A stretch of DNA of 64,000 nt from Sulfolobus tengchongensis (lineage in GTDB: Archaea > Thermoproteota > Thermoprotei_A > Sulfolobales > Sulfolobaceae): positions 2,481,337-2,545,336 of the forward strand of contig NZ_CP146016.1 in the NCBI RefSeq assembly GCF_036967215.1, read 5' to 3'. The first letter of the stretch is position 1; the number at the start of each line of letters is the position of its first letter. Position numbers and translations under genes: made by a program. Below are positions 1-15,867 of the stretch, one piece after another. The notes below the pieces were generated by a model, which ran no database searches, was not told where the DNA came from, and was given only the letters and a program-made list of their open reading frames with translations.

Positions 1-1
1 A

Positions 2-322
2 AAGGGTATTGAAGATTATAATGGTGATCTAGCTAATAATGTAAGGACCTTAGCTACTACTTTAGGAATAAATAAATCATGGAAAATAGTTAAGGCTCTT
101 CTTGCTCTCTTGCTGATAGTCTCTCCTATACCATTTTTTATAGGTTTTAATTTTATTTATATTGTAATTTTAATTGTAGCTTTTATTCCATTTACAATCC
201 TTTCAATAGTTCAGAAGAACACGATAGAGGGTGCGTCAAAGGCTAGAAGTTATTTAAAAATATCCGCAATTGCAGGAATTATTGCTTTTCTACTGGGTAG
301 TTTACCATTCTTTAGAGGCTAA
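2..322 (+). CDS. UbiA-family prenyltransferase, C-terminal part (probably digeranylgeranylglyceryl phosphate synthase)
   Basis: This is the 3' end of a gene cut by the window edge; the open frame runs from base 2 to the stop at 320-322. The visible 106 residues begin with KGIEDYNGD, the second Asp-rich motif of UbiA prenyltransferases, followed by RTLATTLG, and then three hydrophobic segments ending at SLPFFRG. In Sulfolobales this motif context fits the enzyme that adds the second geranylgeranyl chain to geranylgeranylglyceryl phosphate, an early membrane step of ether-lipid synthesis. A different UbiA member cannot be excluded because the N-terminal half is missing. Its 3' end overlaps the convergent neighbour by about 11 bp. 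Confidence 0.7.
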   Translation, partial: KGIEDYNGDLANNVRTLATTLGINKSWKIVKALLALLLIVSPIPFFIGFNFIYIVILIVAFIPFTILSIVQKNTIEGASKARSYLKISAIAGIIAFLLGSLPFFRG

Positions 323-1289
323 TTTGTTTGTCGACTATTTGCCTATATCCTCCCTTAACTCCCACTACTCTTATGTTTATTATATGTGCTTTTTTATTCT
401 GGGTAATTGTTAAGGGAAGTTTAAGATCTATCGTGGAATTAATTTCTATATTGTTAAATGATTTGAAATGTGCAGGGACTCCGTTTATCATTACGTTTAC
501 TATTAACTTGTCTAGGTTTATCTCACTATCGTTCCTTAAAGCTAGATGGATGAAGTTGTTATCCACCTTACTATCCACATTAATGGTTATCTTAGGAGTT
601 TTCTCCAATAAACTATATGAAGCCAAAATTATTCCATAATCCTTTTCATTTGCGGATTGTAATATTGTTGTAATTAGACTCTTATCTTCGATCTCTATTT
701 CATCGCTATCAGAATTGGGTAAGACCGTATAAATCGGCTTCCCATCACCATCACTTATCTTTACTTTCCCTTCTTTGCTCTCATTTCTTATAACAAAATA
801 GGATTTTCTCATCAGTTGAAAAGAGACTATTTCATTGGGCTTTAAAATCAAAGAACCAGTAGATAATTTATATTTAGTGCTAAAACCTTCTATCTTATAA
901 AAAGAAATTGCACTTACGTTTAATAACTCTAAAGTGTGAATAGAAGGATGATAAATTATTATTTCATGTTTTCCTTCCTTAACGATTGGCGTTATATCAT
1001 ATACTATAGTGGAAATAATATGTGAATCATTTATCTCAATTTCAAAATTTGGTTTGAATTCTTTTGTAAGAGAGAAATTGTCAAACCAAAGCCTCCATCT
1101 CGGTAAATAAGTTTTTTCTCTTTTAGCTTGAATTATAAGATAGAACTTAGTGGGTCTAAATGTTATATCTAATGGGAAACCTACTTCCTTATTTATGTTA
1201 TTTAACTTGATCGCCTTTGTAAAAGATTGGTAGTCTATTGATCCCTCAAAGTCTCCTTCGTCAAATGTCATTAATTCCCCTTTAGGCAT
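312..1289 (-). CDS. conserved hypothetical protein, likely beta-rich
   Basis: A 325-residue protein I do not recognise. It has no signal peptide, membrane segment or obvious catalytic motif. It alternates hydrophobic and polar residues in the way beta-sandwich proteins do, and the last third (about 235-325) reads like an immunoglobulin-like or CARDB-like domain with NDSEINLDKLIVNV and a closing VKGGYRQIV. The start ATG at 1289 is followed by a second ATG six codons later. It lies between the lipid prenyltransferase and a divergent GTPase gene, with only 34 bp to that gene, so the two may share a promoter region. Function unknown. Confidence 0.7.
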   Translation of the reverse strand: MPKGELMTFDEGDFEGSIDYQSFTKAIKLNNINKEVGFPLDITFRPTKFYLIIQAKREKTYLPRWRLWFDNFSLTKEFKPNFEIEINDSHIISTIVYDITPIVKEGKHEIIIYHPSIHTLELLNVSAISFYKIEGFSTKYKLSTGSLILKPNEIVSFQLMRKSYFVIRNESKEGKVKISDGDGKPIYTVLPNSDSDEIEIEDKSLITTILQSANEKDYGIILASYSLLEKTPKITINVDSKVDNNFIHLALRNDSEINLDKLIVNVMINGVPAHFKSFNNIEINSTIDLKLPLTITQNKKAHIINIRVVGVKGGYRQIVDKQISL

Positions 1290-1323
1290 GCATAAAAATA
1301 GTAATTACAAGAAAATAAAATGA

Positions 1324-2127
1324 ATGCTGGGGAAAATCATTCAGTTGGTCAAAAGATCTGATCTCATAATAGAAGTATTGGATGCAAGAGAACCATCTTT
1401 AACCAGATCAAAGAAAATTGAGCAAATTGTAATAAAAAACGATAAGAAATTATTATTGGTACTAAACAAAGGAGATCTAGTTCCCCTATGGGTACTTAAG
1501 TCTTGGAAATATTATTTTAAAGAGGAAGAAAATAGGGAATCCGTTTACGTTTCTTCGACGTCTCACTTGGGAACTAAAAAATTACGTGATACTATGAAAG
1601 CATTGCTAAGAGGAAATAAAGGTGTAGTTGCCTTTATTGGCTATCCCAAAACTGGCAAATCCTCCATTATAAATGCTCTTAAAGGTAGACATTCAGCTCA
1701 GACTTCAGCTTATCCTCTAGAATATGGGTATACTAAATCTATACAGCTGTTTAAAATAGATAACAAAATATACGCATGGGATACGCCTGGTATAATACCG
1801 CCTGATGGTAATGAACTAGAAAAAATAATTAGAGGTTATAATGTAGATCTACTTGAAGACCCAGTAAAGCCAGCAATAGAATTGATAAACAGAATAATTA
1901 AAGCTTCAAGAGAAAGCCTTAAGCAAGCTTATGGAGTGGATTTTACAGATCCTTATGATTTACTCGTTAAAATAGCCTTAAAAAGGGGATGGGTTTACAA
2001 AAGCGATAAAGAACCAAATATAGATATGGCAGCAAAAACGATAATAAGAGATTATCATGAAGGCAAGATTACTTATTATACTCTCCCCCCAAATCTGTAT
2101 AGGGATGATAAAAGCAGTAGTGTTTGA
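1324..2127 (+). CDS. circularly permuted GTPase of the YlqF/YawG type
   Basis: A 267-residue GTPase whose motifs occur in permuted order: G4 NKGD at 48-51, then G1 GYPKTGKS at 106-113 and G3 DTPG at 153-156. This order defines the YlqF/YawG group, whose members act in ribosome assembly. A role in ribosomal subunit maturation is inferred from the family. The C-terminal part (about 175-267) is helical and basic. The gene ends inside the next gene, with 23 bp of overlap, so the two are probably co-transcribed and translationally coupled. Confidence 0.85.
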   Translation: MLGKIIQLVKRSDLIIEVLDAREPSLTRSKKIEQIVIKNDKKLLLVLNKGDLVPLWVLKSWKYYFKEEENRESVYVSSTSHLGTKKLRDTMKALLRGNKGVVAFIGYPKTGKSSIINALKGRHSAQTSAYPLEYGYTKSIQLFKIDNKIYAWDTPGIIPPDGNELEKIIRGYNVDLLEDPVKPAIELINRIIKASRESLKQAYGVDFTDPYDLLVKIALKRGWVYKSDKEPNIDMAAKTIIRDYHEGKITYYTLPPNLYRDDKSSSV

Positions 2128-2605
2128 CGCAGATAAAACTTTATGGGACCATCATAATATATCGGAATTTGAGGAACCATTAAAGATAGTAGATGCGAAT
2201 ACTCTAGAAGATTCTAAAGGACGAGCACTTCATTTATTTCCAGAAGTTAGAGAAACACTCAGGGAACTTAAGAACAGAGGATATATATTAGGATTAGCAA
2301 CATGGAACTATGAGGAAAAGGCTATTAAGGTTTTAAGTGCGTTAGACTTAATGCAATATTTTCATGTAATAGTAGCTAAGCCTTTTCCTTACAAGTTCTT
2401 AATGCTAAGTTATATTATGATTGAAATCCGTAATAGAATGAACGTACGGATAAAACCAGACGAGATATTATTCTTGGATGACAGAAGAGGTCATTTTGGC
2501 AATATTTGGCTATATCTAGGTAATGTAAAGTGTTTAGAAATGTGGAAAGACGTAACACGATATGTCGAAATATTTGATATTATAAAGGGCGTAGATAGTG
2601 AATAA
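2105..2605 (+). CDS. HAD-superfamily phosphatase (magnesium-dependent phosphatase-1-like)
   Basis: A 166-residue protein beginning [14 protein letters not shown]. The DxDxT motif with FDADKT at residues 6-11 supplies the nucleophile and acid/base aspartates of HAD phosphatases. A later LFLDDRRGH motif provides the metal-binding aspartates. Length and motif spacing fit the MDP-1 family, small cap-less phosphatases acting on phosphotyrosine, sugar phosphates or damaged phosphoproteins; the substrate cannot be told. An ATG at 2105 was chosen over upstream starts because the nucleophile strand begins at once. It overlaps the GTPase gene by 23 bp. Confidence 0.8.
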   Translation: MIKAVVFDADKTLWDHHNISEFEEPLKIVDANTLEDSKGRALHLFPEVRETLRELKNRGYILGLATWNYEEKAIKVLSALDLMQYFHVIVAKPFPYKFLMLSYIMIEIRNRMNVRIKPDEILFLDDRRGHFGNIWLYLGNVKCLEMWKDVTRYVEIFDIIKGVDSE

Positions 2606-2816
2606 TTTTTATTATTGAGTTTATGCTTGCTAAATAAAAATAATAATAAAGTTTAAAAACACACCAGCATTAAAAATTAGTCGTGAAAAAGATGATAGGT
2701 GACTTCTCCCTCCAAATTTAATACATTTTGTAAAAAAGTTAGTGGAATATTTGTTCAAAATAACAAGAGGCGGAATAATTCAAAATGTTCTTCTAAGTAT
2801 AAAATGGTGATTCAAA

Positions 2817-4512
2817 TTGCCAACAGGAGCTAGAATTTTAGTAGATTCTCTAAAAAGAGAAGGAGTAAAGGTAATATTCGGAATTCCAGGTTTATCAAAC
2901 ATGCAAATATACGATGCCTTTGTTGAGGATCTGCAAAATGGCGAATTACGACATGTACTAATGAGACACGAACAAGCTGCTGCACATGCTGCAGATGGTT
3001 ATGCCAGAGCTTCTGGGGTACCCGGTGTATGTACTGCTACATCTGGTCCTGGGACTACCAATCTAACTACCGGGCTTATCACCGCATATTGGGATAGTTC
3101 GCCAGTAATTGCGATAACTGGAAATGTACCTAGAAGTGTAATGGGCAAGATGGCATTTCAAGAAGCAGATGCAATGGGTGTTTTTGAAAATGTAACTAAA
3201 TACGTTATTGGGATTAAGAGAGTAGAAGAGATACCACTATGGATAAAGAACGCGTTTTATATTGCAACTACCGGAAGACCGGGACCAGTAGTTGTAGATA
3301 TACCAAGAGATATTTTCTATGAAAAAATGGAAGAAGTGAAATGGCCAGAGAGACCAATGGTAAAAGGATATAGAGAGTTCCCAACTAGAATAGATCCCTT
3401 ATCTTTAAAGAAAGCTGCAGAAATTTTGATTAACGCTGAAAGGCCTATAATATTAGTAGGTACTGGAGTAGTATGGGCTAATGCTACACCAGAAATTCTC
3501 GAGTTAGCAGAGATTCTACATATACCAATAATTTCTACGTTTCCTGGAAAAACGGCAATACCTCATGATCACCCATTATATTTTGGACCTATGGGATATT
3601 ATGGGAGAGCAGAAGCATCAATGGCCGCATTAGAATCAGATGCAATGCTAATTGTTGGCGCAAGGCTTAGTGACAGAACGTTTACATCTTACGACGAAAT
3701 GGTAGAAACTAGAAAGAAATTTGTTATGATCAATATTGATCCCACAGATGGCGAAAAGGCAATAAAAGTTGATGTAGGACTTTATGGCAATGCCAAAATA
3801 ATATTGAGGGAATTAATAAATACAATACTCAAGTTAGGTGAAAAAAGAGAAAAAAACGCTTGGTTAAAAAGGGTTAAAGAATATAAGGACTACTACTCGC
3901 AGTTTTATTATCATGATGAGAACGGGAAACTAAAACCATGGAAAATATTGAAGACTATAAGACAAACGTTACCAAGAGATGCAATAGTTACCACTGGTGT
4001 AGGTCAACATCAAATGTGGGCTGAAGTGTTTTGGGAAGTACTAGAACCTAGAACATTCTTAACATCATCTGGAATGGGTACTATGGGATTTGGGCTCCCC
4101 GCCGCTATGGGCGCGAAATTAGCTAGGCCAGATAAAATAGTGGTTGACTTAGATGGTGATGGATCATTTTTAATGACTGGAACTAACTTAGCCACAGCAG
4201 TGGACGAACACATTCCAATTATTTCAGTAATATTTGACAACAGAACGTTAGGTTTAGTAAGGCAAGTGCAAGATCTATTCTTTGGAAGGCGAATAGTAGG
4301 TGTGGATTACGGTCCTTCACCAGACTTTGTTAAATTAGCTGAGGCATTTGGTGCATTAGGATTTAACGCAACAACCTATGAAGAAATAGAGAAGTCTATA
4401 AGGATCGCTATAAAGGAAGATATCCCTGCAGTTATTAGAGTTCCCGTGGATAAGGAAGAACTTGCACTACCTACCTTACCGCCTGGTGGAAGATTAAAAC
4501 AGGTGATTTTAC

Positions 4513-4535
<23 letters not shown>
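2817..4535 (+). CDS. ilvB: acetolactate synthase, large (catalytic) subunit
   Basis: A 572-residue ThDP enzyme that condenses pyruvate into acetolactate (valine/leucine) or acetohydroxybutyrate (isoleucine). The catalytic glutamate is E52 in MRHEQAAAHAADGYARAS; the ThDP/Mg motif GDGSF lies near residue 445, followed by IFDNRTLG. The start is TTG at 2817: a stop codon (2808-2810) is in frame just upstream, and a Shine-Dalgarno-like GGTGA sits at 2806-2810, six bases before TTG. An ATG at 2804 is in another frame. First gene of ilvB-ilvN-like-ilvC. Confidence 0.95.
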
Positions 4536-5887
<1,352 letters not shown>

Positions 5888-6134
5888 GTTAAACTGTGCT
5901 TTATAATTAACTTTAATTAAATTTTTACTTTCTCATAAGATTTTACATTTTTGAAATGACATTTAGTATTTTAAACATCAGAAGATATTGGGAATATGGA
6001 GTCTAAGTAACGCGCTAAAATTGATGTCTCAGTTTTTATTTCAACTTTATAGATGATCTCCAAAGTTAAAACATGTTGTTATTTGTTGGCTTTACGATGG
6101 AAAGACTAAAAACTATTAATAATAATTATAACGA

Positions 6135-6559
6135 GTGAATGCTAAAAAGAGGAAAGGTACAAGTGTAGAACGCGAGGTTGTAAGTAAATTAAGGGAAAAA
6201 GGGTTTGCAGTGCTAAGGGCACCAGCCAGTGGAAGTAAGAGAAAAGACTCTGTACCAGACATTGTAGCGCTAAAAAATGGTGTTATTATTCTCATTGAGA
6301 TGAAAAGTAGAAAGGATGGCAACAAAATATACGTCAAGAGAGAGCAAGCTGAGGGAATAATCGAATTTGCAAAAAAGAGTGGTGGTCTCTTGTTTTTAGG
6401 CATAAAGAAACCTGGCATTCTAAAATTTGTTCCGTTCGAAAAACTAAGAAGGACCGAGACTGGAAATTACGTTGCTGATATAGATATGGAAGGTTTAGAT
6501 TTAGAAGGTTTAGTGAGATTAGCAGAAGCTAAAGTAAGTAAAACATTGGATAATTTTCT

Positions 6560-6563
<4 letters not shown>
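6135..6563 (+). CDS. hjc: Holliday junction resolvase Hjc
   Basis: A 142-residue structure-specific endonuclease that cuts four-way DNA junctions. The archaeal resolvase catalytic set is intact: E12 in VERE, D42 in PDIVAL, E55 and K57 in LIEMKS. The start is GTG at 6135; an A/T-rich box at about 6105-6125 lies close upstream and no ribosome binding site is seen, so the message is probably leaderless. The gene converges on the PINA ATPase gene with a 4-bp overlap at the stop codons. In S. islandicus PINA binds Hjc, so the pairing is functional as well as positional. Confidence 0.95.
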
Positions 6564-8092
<1,529 letters not shown>

Positions 8093-8128
8093 TTTTCAAC
8101 CAAGATATATATTACAAAAAATAAAAAA

Positions 8129-8731
8129 TTACCCTTTAACTATATGTAAAAAGTATTCGTGGATAACTGTAGTATCAGACAACTCTGGATGAAACGTTGT
8201 TGCTAGCATACCATCTTCTTGCGCTAGGACTGTTATGCCATTTAACTCTGCTAGACTTTTAGCTCTTCCAAAAGTTTTTGTTATTGCCGGGGCCCTAATG
8301 AAAACAAATCTAGCCCTTCCCATTCCGATTTTTGATAAGTCAACATTAGCTTCAAAGCTTTCTCTTTGTCTTCCATAATAATTTCTAATGATATTGATGT
8401 CCATTGTCCCAATTAGTGGCTGTGAAGTTTTACCTACCTTTGCATCACTTACTTCCTTTGCTAGCATTATAGCACCAGCGCACGTGCCTAAAACTGGAAG
8501 ACCAGAGGAAATTTTATCTTTTAGATCATCTAGAACTCCTAATCTCTTAGCCACTAAACCTATTGTAGTACTTTCTCCACCAGGTATTATAACGCCATCA
8601 ATTTCTTTAAGATCTTTAGGAATCTTTATCTGTACGATCTCTCCATTTAATGAAAGCTTATCAAAAGCTCTTTTTAGTTGCAAATAATGCTCCTCAAAAC
8701 TTCCTTGATAACCTATTATCCCTATTCTCAT
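8129..8731 (-). CDS. pdxT: pyridoxal 5'-phosphate synthase, glutaminase subunit
   Basis: A 200-residue class I glutamine amidotransferase supplying ammonia to PdxS for PLP synthesis. The diagnostic GGEST motif is at 51-55, the nucleophilic cysteine at 84 in GTCAGA, and the HPE part of the triad lies near 179 (TTFHPELS). The ATG overlaps the pdxS stop (ATGA), so the subunits are translationally coupled, fitting the fixed-stoichiometry PdxST complex. Full length for the family. Confidence 0.95.
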   Translation of the reverse strand: MRIGIIGYQGSFEEHYLQLKRAFDKLSLNGEIVQIKIPKDLKEIDGVIIPGGESTTIGLVAKRLGVLDDLKDKISSGLPVLGTCAGAIMLAKEVSDAKVGKTSQPLIGTMDINIIRNYYGRQRESFEANVDLSKIGMGRARFVFIRAPAITKTFGRAKSLAELNGITVLAQEDGMLATTFHPELSDTTVIHEYFLHIVKG

Positions 8732-9741
8732 AATCCTCTCACTTGCAATAATTCTTCTGGCTTTAATGATTTTATATCAATTCCCATCATGCTCTTTTGT
8801 TCACTTATCATTTTTTGTGCTTCCAAGACAATTTCAGGATATTCCCAGCAAGCAGCTGCTAATACTACTGCTTTAGCTCTTTCCTCTGGGTCTTGACTCT
8901 TAAATATACCAGAACCCACAAATATTCCATCAGCCCCTAACCACATCATGAGTGCGGCATCAGCAGGAGTGGCAATTCCACCCGCCGCGAAGTTTACTAC
9001 TGGCAATCTCTTAAGTTTTGCAGTGAGTTCTACTATTTGGTAAGGAACTTGATATTCCCTAGCTTTCTTTACTCTATCTTCTTCTTCCATACTTATTAAG
9101 CTCCTTATTTCACTATTTATTATCTTCATGTGTTTAACTGCTTCACTTACATTTCCAGTCCCAGCTTCGCCCTTAGTCCTTATCATTGACGCTCCTTCTG
9201 CTATTCTTCGTAATGCTTCACCTAGGTTTCTAGCTCCATTTACAAATGGTACCTTAAATTCCCATTTATTTATATGATGTTCCTCATCAGCTGGGGTTAA
9301 CACTTCACTTTCATCTATCATATCTACGCCTAAAGCTTCCAATACTTTAGCCTCATAATAGTGACCTATTCTTACCTTCGCCATTACTGGTATAGTTATT
9401 GAATTCATTACTTCTTCAATTATCTTAGGGTCTGCCATCCTTGCAACACCGCCTGATTTTCTTACATCATAAGGTAATTTATCCAGTACCATTACGGCTA
9501 CTGCACCAGCTTCTTCCGCTATTTGTGCCTGTTGCACACTCGTTACATCCATTACTACACCGCCTTTCTGGAAAATTGGAAATGCGTGTTTTACTCTCGT
9601 CGTTCCAATCTGTATGCTACTATCAGATTTTAACTCTGGTAAGAATTCTAATAACCCATTATCTTTTATAATATCCTTGACTTCTGCTAATTTATAGAAA
9701 AACTCCTCTATTTGTGCAAAAGATAACTCGTAAAGTCTCAT
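8728..9741 (-). CDS. pdxS: pyridoxal 5'-phosphate synthase, PdxS subunit
   Basis: A 337-residue TIM-barrel enzyme that builds PLP from ribose 5-phosphate, glyceraldehyde 3-phosphate and ammonia. Family hallmarks are intact: [21 protein letters not shown] with the first catalytic lysine, [24 protein letters not shown] with the second lysine, and [24 protein letters not shown] near the C-terminus. It is an archaeal-length protein with an extended N-terminus. Upstream of pdxT with a 4-bp overlap, and 35 bp from rps26e on the same strand. Confidence 0.96.
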   Translation of the reverse strand: MRLYELSFAQIEEFFYKLAEVKDIIKDNGLLEFLPELKSDSSIQIGTTRVKHAFPIFQKGGVVMDVTSVQQAQIAEEAGAVAVMVLDKLPYDVRKSGGVARMADPKIIEEVMNSITIPVMAKVRIGHYYEAKVLEALGVDMIDESEVLTPADEEHHINKWEFKVPFVNGARNLGEALRRIAEGASMIRTKGEAGTGNVSEAVKHMKIINSEIRSLISMEEEDRVKKAREYQVPYQIVELTAKLKRLPVVNFAAGGIATPADAALMMWLGADGIFVGSGIFKSQDPEERAKAVVLAAACWEYPEIVLEAQKMISEQKSMMGIDIKSLKPEELLQVRGL

Positions 9742-9775
9742 TACATCACGTAGATTTTCTCCTAGACTTAAAAAG

Positions 9776-10063
9776 TTATGTTAAACGAGCCTTTTGTTTT
9801 CTTTCGTTTTCTGCTCTTATTTTAACAATTCCCATAAACACTGCACAGTTTATACAATAGCACTTAGTAACTGGGTATCTAGCTATAATAGCGCCCTTCT
9901 TCTCTAACTCAGATGCTAGTGAAGGGTCTACTGGACTATACATCTTAGTTACACACACTGCCTTATCTTCTGGAACTCTGGCTCCACACTGATCACAATA
10001 AATGTAACCTACGTGACCTTTATCTCCTTTTCTTCTTCCTCTATTCTCTCTCTTCTTAGGCAA
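9776..10063 (-). CDS. rps26e: 30S ribosomal protein S26e
   Basis: A 95-residue ribosomal protein with two zinc-binding pairs, CDQC at about 24-27 and CINC at about 72-75, and a basic N-terminus ([22 protein letters not shown]) typical of archaeal/eukaryotic S26e. It binds near the mRNA exit channel of the small subunit. It lies between proS and pdxS, all on the minus strand, and has an archaeal C-terminal length without the eukaryotic extension. Confidence 0.92.
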   Translation of the reverse strand: MPKKRENRGRRKGDKGHVGYIYCDQCGARVPEDKAVCVTKMYSPVDPSLASELEKKGAIIARYPVTKCYCINCAVFMGIVKIRAENERKQKARLT

Positions 10064-10097
10064 ATTTGCACCCTATTTAATTCACAGCATTTAATCG

Positions 10098-11546
10098 CTA
10101 ATAAGTTTTTGCAATCCTTAGAACTGTTTTTGCGTCCATTTTACATACTACGCATTTGTCATTTATTTCTCTTTCTTCTTCAGTAGGATAACCCAATACT
10201 CTCGCGTTAGTTAACTCTTCAATTTTTAATCCACATTCATTTCTTCCACACCATGGGACCTCTATAATACCGAGATCCTTCTCTAAGGTTTCCTTAATTT
10301 TTTCTATATCATTAGAGTATTTTACTTTAGATTTTAGATCGTCCCATGCTCTTTTTCTTAAACTCTCTTGAATATCATCTAGAATTTCATTTACCTTACT
10401 AACGATTTCCTCTCTCTTTATTGTATAAGGTTTTAGATTGTCCCTTCTCTTTATAAATACAGTGTTTGAGGAAAGTTCTCTAGGTCCTATTTCTATTCTA
10501 ATTGGGACGCCCTTAAGTTCCCAGATATAATACTTCTCCCCTGGTGTTTTATCCATATCTAAATCCGCATTACAAGTTATGCCACTTTTGTTTAAGATAT
10601 CGCAGATTTCTAAAGAATATTGTATTATCCTTTTAGTTTCATCTTCGCTTTTTCCTGGAATTGGTATAATTACAACCTTAATTGGAGCAACAGTTGGAGG
10701 TAAGACCGGACCGTGATCATCACCATGTATAGCAACTATTGACGCTATTGCCCTATCTGAAATTCCATAACTTGTTTGATGTGGATAATCCAAACTACCA
10801 TCTTTTTTCTGTATCTTAAAATCTAATGCCTTACTGAAATTCTGACCAAGATGATGAACTGTACCTATCTGCATTACTCTACCATCTGGCATAATAGTAT
10901 CAAAAGCATAAGTATGGAGTGCACCAGCAAATCTATCCCATTCTGGTCTCTCAGATAAGATATATGGAATTGCCAACTGATCAAAGATCTTTTTATAGAT
11001 TTCTATGGCTTCTTTAACTTGCCTCTGTGCGTCTTCATAGGTCTCATGAACTGTATGAGCTTCTTTGAAAGTAGTGATTTCCCTTAATCTTATCATTGGT
11101 CTAGTTGCCTTGGTCTCGTATCTAAAAACACTAACTATCTGATAATATTTTTTAGGCAACTGCTTATAGCTCTTTATCCACAAGTTCTCCATTAATGTTA
11201 TTGCAACTTCACTTGTTGGTCTTAATGCTAACTTTACATCTAAATCTTCATTTCCTCCTTTAGTTACCCAATATACTTCGTTTTCAAATCCCTTAATGTG
11301 AGTACTTTCTCTTCTTAACAGATCTTCTGGGATTAGAAGTGGGAACAATACTTCCTCATGCCCGGTAGAGTCTAGAAGATTTCTGATAAGGTTTATTACA
11401 TTTTGCCTTAGCTTAAATCCATATGGCATCCATACTCCCATTCCTTTTACCGGATATCTTCCATAATCGTAAAATTCTCCTTCTCTTAGTACCCACTCAA
11501 ACCACTCGCTGAAATTTTTCGACCATTTCTCTCTAGTTAACTGCAC
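10098..11546 (-). CDS. proS: prolyl-tRNA synthetase, archaeal/eukaryotic type
   Basis: A 482-residue class II aminoacyl-tRNA synthetase. Motif 2 [24 protein letters not shown] and motif 3 [24 protein letters not shown] are visible. The C-terminal extension ending in a Tyr (IAKTY) and the zinc-binding cysteines (C-x4-C and C-x2-[13 protein letters not shown]) mark the archaeal/eukaryotic form. GTG at 11546 is chosen because alignment-worthy sequence begins at VQLTREKW; an upstream GTG at 11564 would add a short hydrophobic extension of no family value. It follows atpK by 37 bp. Confidence 0.95.
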   Translation of the reverse strand: MQLTREKWSKNFSEWFEWVLREGEFYDYGRYPVKGMGVWMPYGFKLRQNVINLIRNLLDSTGHEEVLFPLLIPEDLLRRESTHIKGFENEVYWVTKGGNEDLDVKLALRPTSEVAITLMENLWIKSYKQLPKKYYQIVSVFRYETKATRPMIRLREITTFKEAHTVHETYEDAQRQVKEAIEIYKKIFDQLAIPYILSERPEWDRFAGALHTYAFDTIMPDGRVMQIGTVHHLGQNFSKALDFKIQKKDGSLDYPHQTSYGISDRAIASIVAIHGDDHGPVLPPTVAPIKVVIIPIPGKSEDETKRIIQYSLEICDILNKSGITCNADLDMDKTPGEKYYIWELKGVPIRIEIGPRELSSNTVFIKRRDNLKPYTIKREEIVSKVNEILDDIQESLRKRAWDDLKSKVKYSNDIEKIKETLEKDLGIIEVPWCGRNECGLKIEELTNARVLGYPTEEEREINDKCVVCKMDAKTVLRIAKTY

Positions 11547-11583
11547 AAGAAGGAGAAAACACACAAAATAAAAAACTTTAACT

Positions 11584-11892
11584 TTAGAACTTACCGAATA
11601 ACATTAGGACCGCGAATAGTATTCCGTATACTGCTATTCCTTCACCGATAGCTACGAAAATTAAAACCGTACCAAACATGTCTCTTCTTTCTGTTAATAC
11701 ACCTACACCAGCAGCTGCAGCCATACCTACAGCTATACCTGCACCAATAGCGGCTAATCCTACAGCTAAACCAGCACCGATATTTATACCCTCAAACCCT
11801 TGTGCTGTCTCTGATGGAGCTTGTGCAGCAGCTATTACACTACTTATTAGTATTGGTAACAATATGCTTAAGACCAGGGTTCCTCTCTTCAT
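11584..11892 (-). CDS. atpK: A-type ATP synthase subunit K (membrane rotor proteolipid)
   Basis: A 102-residue proteolipid forming the rotor ring. It has an N-terminal hydrophobic, signal-like segment ([21 protein letters not shown]), then two membrane helices, the first glycine/alanine rich ([28 protein letters not shown]) and the second carrying the ion-binding glutamate in [15 protein letters not shown] at 11892 is chosen over GTG at 11907. Single-hairpin size matches the Sulfolobus c-type subunit. Last gene of the ATP synthase run before proS. Confidence 0.93.
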   Translation of the reverse strand: MKRGTLVLSILLPILISSVIAAAQAPSETAQGFEGINIGAGLAVGLAAIGAGIAVGMAAAAGVGVLTERRDMFGTVLIFVAIGEGIAVYGILFAVLMLFGKF

Positions 11893-11912
11893 GGTTAAAT
11901 CCCACACAATTA

Positions 11913-12071
11913 TTATGACAATTCCTTTAAAACCTTTCTTTTCACTTCATCTAGTTGACTAAGCCTACTTTTTAATAATCTTTCATATTCAGCGTTGAGA
12001 TTTTTTAAAATTTCGCTCTTTTTCTCTTCTAATGAGTTTCTTAAAATTTGCAAATATTTATCCTGCTCCAC
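11913..12071 (-). CDS. 52-residue charged coiled-coil protein of the ATP synthase operon (epsilon/H-like)
   Basis: A small gene between atpD and atpK. GTG at 12071 is preceded by a strong GGAGGAGAG ribosome binding site and opens a 52-codon frame ending with TAA at 11913-11915. The product starts [10 protein letters not shown] and ends RKVLKELS; it is almost entirely amphipathic helix with heptad-spaced leucines and many Lys/Glu. Its start lies inside the end of atpD (14-bp overlap). Size and place match the 7-kDa epsilon subunit described for the S. acidocaldarius enzyme, and the fold would suit a peripheral-stalk H-type subunit; the equivalence is inference. Confidence 0.8.
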   Translation of the reverse strand: MEQDKYLQILRNSLEEKKSEILKNLNAEYERLLKSRLSQLDEVKRKVLKELS

Positions 12072-12699
12072 TTTCTCTCCTCCTCTGTAAGATTCTTCTT
12101 ATAATTTTAAGTCTAGAGAACTCTTCTCTTTGTCTATCTTCTAAAATTTGTTTTATGAATTTTATAGATCTCCTATAGAAAGGCAAAATATAATTATCTA
12201 TGGAGTTAATAAGCCGTTGAGTTTTTCTTAATTCAGAAACTAGTGACCTTATTGTTGATTCTAATTCAACCAACTCGATAACCTTATTTAAAGCTTCAGT
12301 CATCTCCTCATAGGACTCAGACAGATAGGGAGAGGTTTCTACGTCACTAAAGGGTTTTGGTGGTATTGAGTCCTTGTTTAATCTGATCACGGGCACTTTT
12401 ACTCCAAATATAACTTTTATCGAACTATTTACCTCTAAACTTGGTTTTTGTGAAAGCGCTATTTCCTCTATGTTAGATATTCCTTCTGCTGCAACGGCTT
12501 GTAGATAATTCTCATAAACTTTCTTCATGGTTTCATTAACTTCATTGTAAATTTTCTCATACTCGTTAGCATAGGTTCTTAAGTAAAGAAGTAAAACCTC
12601 TCTCTTATTTTCTAATAACCTTTTTATAACAGTAATTAATCTAAGCTGTCTTCTAAACTGTATCAAATTTATTTTTGTTGGTAAAACTTTTTGACTCAT
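12058..12699 (-). CDS. atpD: A-type ATP synthase subunit D (central stalk)
   Basis: A 213-residue, mostly helical protein with the N-terminal [29 protein letters not shown] signature of V/A-ATPase subunit D, which forms the long coiled coil of the rotor shaft inside the A3B3 head. The C-terminal RRESIKFIKQ-type helix returns along the shaft. Its ATG overlaps the atpB stop (ATGA, 12696-12699), as is common for subunits translated together. Confidence 0.93.
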   Translation of the reverse strand: MSQKVLPTKINLIQFRRQLRLITVIKRLLENKREVLLLYLRTYANEYEKIYNEVNETMKKVYENYLQAVAAEGISNIEEIALSQKPSLEVNSSIKVIFGVKVPVIRLNKDSIPPKPFSDVETSPYLSESYEEMTEALNKVIELVELESTIRSLVSELRKTQRLINSIDNYILPFYRRSIKFIKQILEDRQREEFSRLKIIRRILQRRRESGAG

Positions 12700-14086
12700 T
12701 TCTTACCCCTATAGTTTGGATGGTACTTCTGGATGTACTGCGTCTTTATGTTAGTTAGCTCAGATTCTGGTAGAACCGAAAGGATTTCCCATCCTATATC
12801 TAATGTGGTCTCAATATCTCTGTTCTCATTAACTCCTTGACTGACAAATTTTCTCTCGAATAGCTCACCAAATAATAGGTATTTTCTGTCGACTTCTGAT
12901 AAGGAATCCTCGCCTATTATTGCAGCTAATCCTCTTGTATCAACAGCTCTCGCATAAGCTGCGAATAACTGATTTGAAACATCTTTATGATCGTCTCTTG
13001 TCTTTCCTTCTCCTATTCCATCTTTTGCAAGTCTCGATAGGCTCATTAACACGTTAATGGGTGGATAAATACCCTTGTTATATAATGCTCTATCAAGAAC
13101 TATTTGTCCCTCAGTTATATACCCCGTTAAATCTGGAATTGGGTGGGTGATATCATCGTTGGGCATTGTCAATATTGGCATCTGCGTAATTGAGCCTTTC
13201 TTTCCTATTACTTTTCCAGCTCTCTCATATATTGTGGCTAAGTCAGTATACATATATCCAGGATATCCACCTCTACCCGGAACTTCCTCTCTAGCAGCGC
13301 TGATTTCTCTTAACGCCTCGCAGTAGTTTGTCATATCAATTAGTATAGCTAAAACGTGCATATCTTGCTCAAATGCTAAATATTCAGCTAATGTTAGTGC
13401 TGTCTTTGGTGTTAACGTTTTCATTACAGGTGGTTCATTAGCTAAGCTAACTATCATTGCGACTCTATTAATAGCCCCAGTTTCTTCAAAGAACTTACGG
13501 AAGAATAGTGCGTCATCGTATCTTGCACCTATTGCAGCGAAAACTACTGCAAAATTGCTTTCCTCACCCCTGACAGTAGCTTGTTTAGCAATTTGTGCCG
13601 CTAAAACATTAGCTGGTAATCCACTACCACTAAATATAGGCAATTTTTGCCCTCTTAGTAATGCGTTTAATCCATCTATTGCAGAGATTCCAGTTTGTAT
13701 GAACTCTTCCGGATATTCTCTAGCTGCAGGATTTAAGGGTGAGCCGTTTATATCTCTCTTATCTCCTTTAATCACTGGAGGACCATTATCTAATGGATCC
13801 CCTAAGGGATTGAATATACGTCCCAGCATCTCCTCTGAGATTTTTACCTCCAATCCTCTTCCTAACATTCTTATCTTAGTTCCAGTGGGTGAAACACCAG
13901 TGGTTCCTTCGAAAACTTGAACTATAGCTATACCTAATTGTGAGTCTATAACTAGTCCTCTTCTTCTCTCCCCATTTGGCATTTCTATTTCTACTAGTTC
14001 ATTATATGATGCGTCTGTTACACCCTGAACATATACTAATGGACCTTTAATCATAGATATGTTGGAGAATTCTCTTACGCTTAACA

Positions 14087-14087
<1 letters not shown>
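12696..14087 (-). CDS. atpB: A-type ATP synthase subunit B
   Basis: A 463-residue non-catalytic head subunit. It aligns by eye with V/A-type B subunits: [11 protein letters not shown] at the N-terminus, [23 protein letters not shown], and, where catalytic subunits have a P-loop, the degenerate [48 protein letters not shown] is a hallmark of B subunits. The missing Walker lysine is normal for the family and not a defect. One base overlaps atpA. Confidence 0.97.
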
Positions 14088-15865
<1,778 letters not shown>

Positions 15866-15867
15866 TT

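Noticed and set aside
2641-2760. C/D-box RNA upstream of ilvB (AAGATGATAGG)
   Set aside because: No proper C box and no CTGA box at the needed distance.
2804-2816. ATG at 2804 as start of ilvB
   Set aside because: Different frame; the in-frame stop at 2808 and ribosome binding site before TTG 2817 decide the start.
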